From Acidobacterium sp. (GTDB lineage: Bacteria > Acidobacteriota > Terriglobia > Terriglobales > Acidobacteriaceae): DNA of 6,172 nt. The position numbers were made by a program, and so were the translations under genes. A model generated the notes under the pieces. That model searched no databases. It saw nothing but the letters and a program-made list of their open reading frames with translations, and was not told the origin of the DNA. Each line of letters starts with the position of its first letter. Positions within the stretch are counted from its first letter, which is position 1. The DNA is taken from NCBI GenBank assembly GCA_003152595.1, contig PMAM01000340.1, positions 1-6,172 of the forward strand. The letters are read 5' to 3'. Below, piece after piece: positions 6,064 through 6,172 of the stretch.

Positions 6064-6091
6064 TGCCGATTGGGCGGGGAGGTGGCACAAT
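6063..6091 (+). promoter_or_regulatory. Candidate sigma-70-type promoter for the right-edge gene
   Basis: TTGCCG (6063-6068) and CACAAT (6086-6091) each match four of six consensus bases and are separated by exactly 17 bases. Transcription would start near 6098, about 27 bases before the ATG at 6125. An inverted repeat (6076-6085 with 6097-6108) surrounds the -10 box. Confidence 0.4.
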
Positions 6092-6108
6092 CGCTACCAC
6101 CCCTCCCC
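6076..6108. repeat. Inverted repeat around the candidate -10 box
   Basis: GGTGG (6081-6085) pairs with CCACC (6097-6101). After a two-base bulge (6102-6103), GGGGA (6076-6080) pairs with TCCCC (6104-6108). The arms enclose CACAAT and the likely start of transcription, an arrangement compatible with an operator. Confidence 0.45.
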
Positions 6109-6124
6109 CACGAGGATGTTCCCG

Positions 6125-6172
6125 ATGTGCTTCTTGTCAGTGCGCCGAACGCTGGTTGTCCTGTTATGCGTG
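6125..6172 (+). CDS. Start of an unidentified plus-strand gene, probable secreted or membrane protein, partial
   Basis: Only 16 codons are inside the window: MCFLSVRRTLVVLLCV. Two arginines followed by a run of hydrophobic residues look like the beginning of a signal peptide or N-terminal membrane anchor. GAGG at 6112-6115 lies 9 bases before this ATG. An in-frame ATG at 6116 would add three residues but has no ribosome site. A plausible promoter lies just upstream. The gene is divergent from ligA across a gap of about 580 bases. Its function cannot be told from so few residues. Confidence 0.5.
   Translation, partial: MCFLSVRRTLVVLLCV

Larger units (their letters stand above)
5541..6124. other. 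Non-coding divergent gap between ligA and the right-edge gene
   Basis: About 580 bases lie between the ligA start (minus) and the start of a plus-strand gene. Several frames stay open here because of high GC, but none shows a recognisable protein. The section from about 5760 to 5960 holds nothing I can name beyond a T6 run at 5896-5901 and a direct repeat GCGTGCGG (5888-5895 and 5913-5920). The remaining elements in the gap are listed separately. I found no convincing ligA promoter. Confidence 0.55.

Overview
The window looks like chromosomal DNA of a GC-rich, free-living Gram-negative bacterium. Members of the Acidobacteriota are my best guess. This rests on the style of the LigA protein, on a MacAB-type operon whose adaptor implies two membranes, and on intergenic DNA rich in short GGGCTGAAGCCC-type palindromes with a TGAA centre. 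The taxonomic call is inference from reading, not from a search. I see no CRISPR array, no tRNA or rRNA, and no transposase.

Layout. Positions 1-2925 hold three co-oriented minus-strand genes read from right to left: a membrane-anchored periplasmic adaptor (HlyD/MacA type, 1669-2925), an ABC ATPase (MacB/LolD type, 884-1624) and an FtsX/MacB-like permease (1-887). The permease runs off the left edge with 295 complete codons visible. The ATPase stop and the permease start share an ATGA overlap, and the ATPase and permease both have strong Shine-Dalgarno sequences. Together they encode a MacAB-like export or mechanotransmission complex. No outer-membrane TolC-like partner is in view.

Positions 2926-3425 are a non-coding gap of about 500 bases, full of small hairpins and two related repeat modules. 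It separates the transporter operon from ligA (3426-5540, minus strand), a complete NAD+-dependent DNA ligase of 704 residues with all its domains. The ligase has a charged insertion in its helix-hairpin-helix region and two conservative changes at usually invariant sites.

Positions 5541-6124 are a second non-coding stretch. It holds a short coding-like tail of unknown origin, a 15-bp imperfect repeat next to the ligA start, a hairpin with a T-tract, a 13-bp tandem repeat, and a plausible promoter with an inverted repeat around its -10 box. That promoter would serve a plus-strand gene starting at 6125, of which only the first 16 codons (the start of a likely signal peptide) are visible. That gene is divergent from ligA.

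I found no clear novel biological system. The most unusual material is the structured intergenic DNA at 3081-3392 and the repeat/promoter arrangement at 6027-6108.
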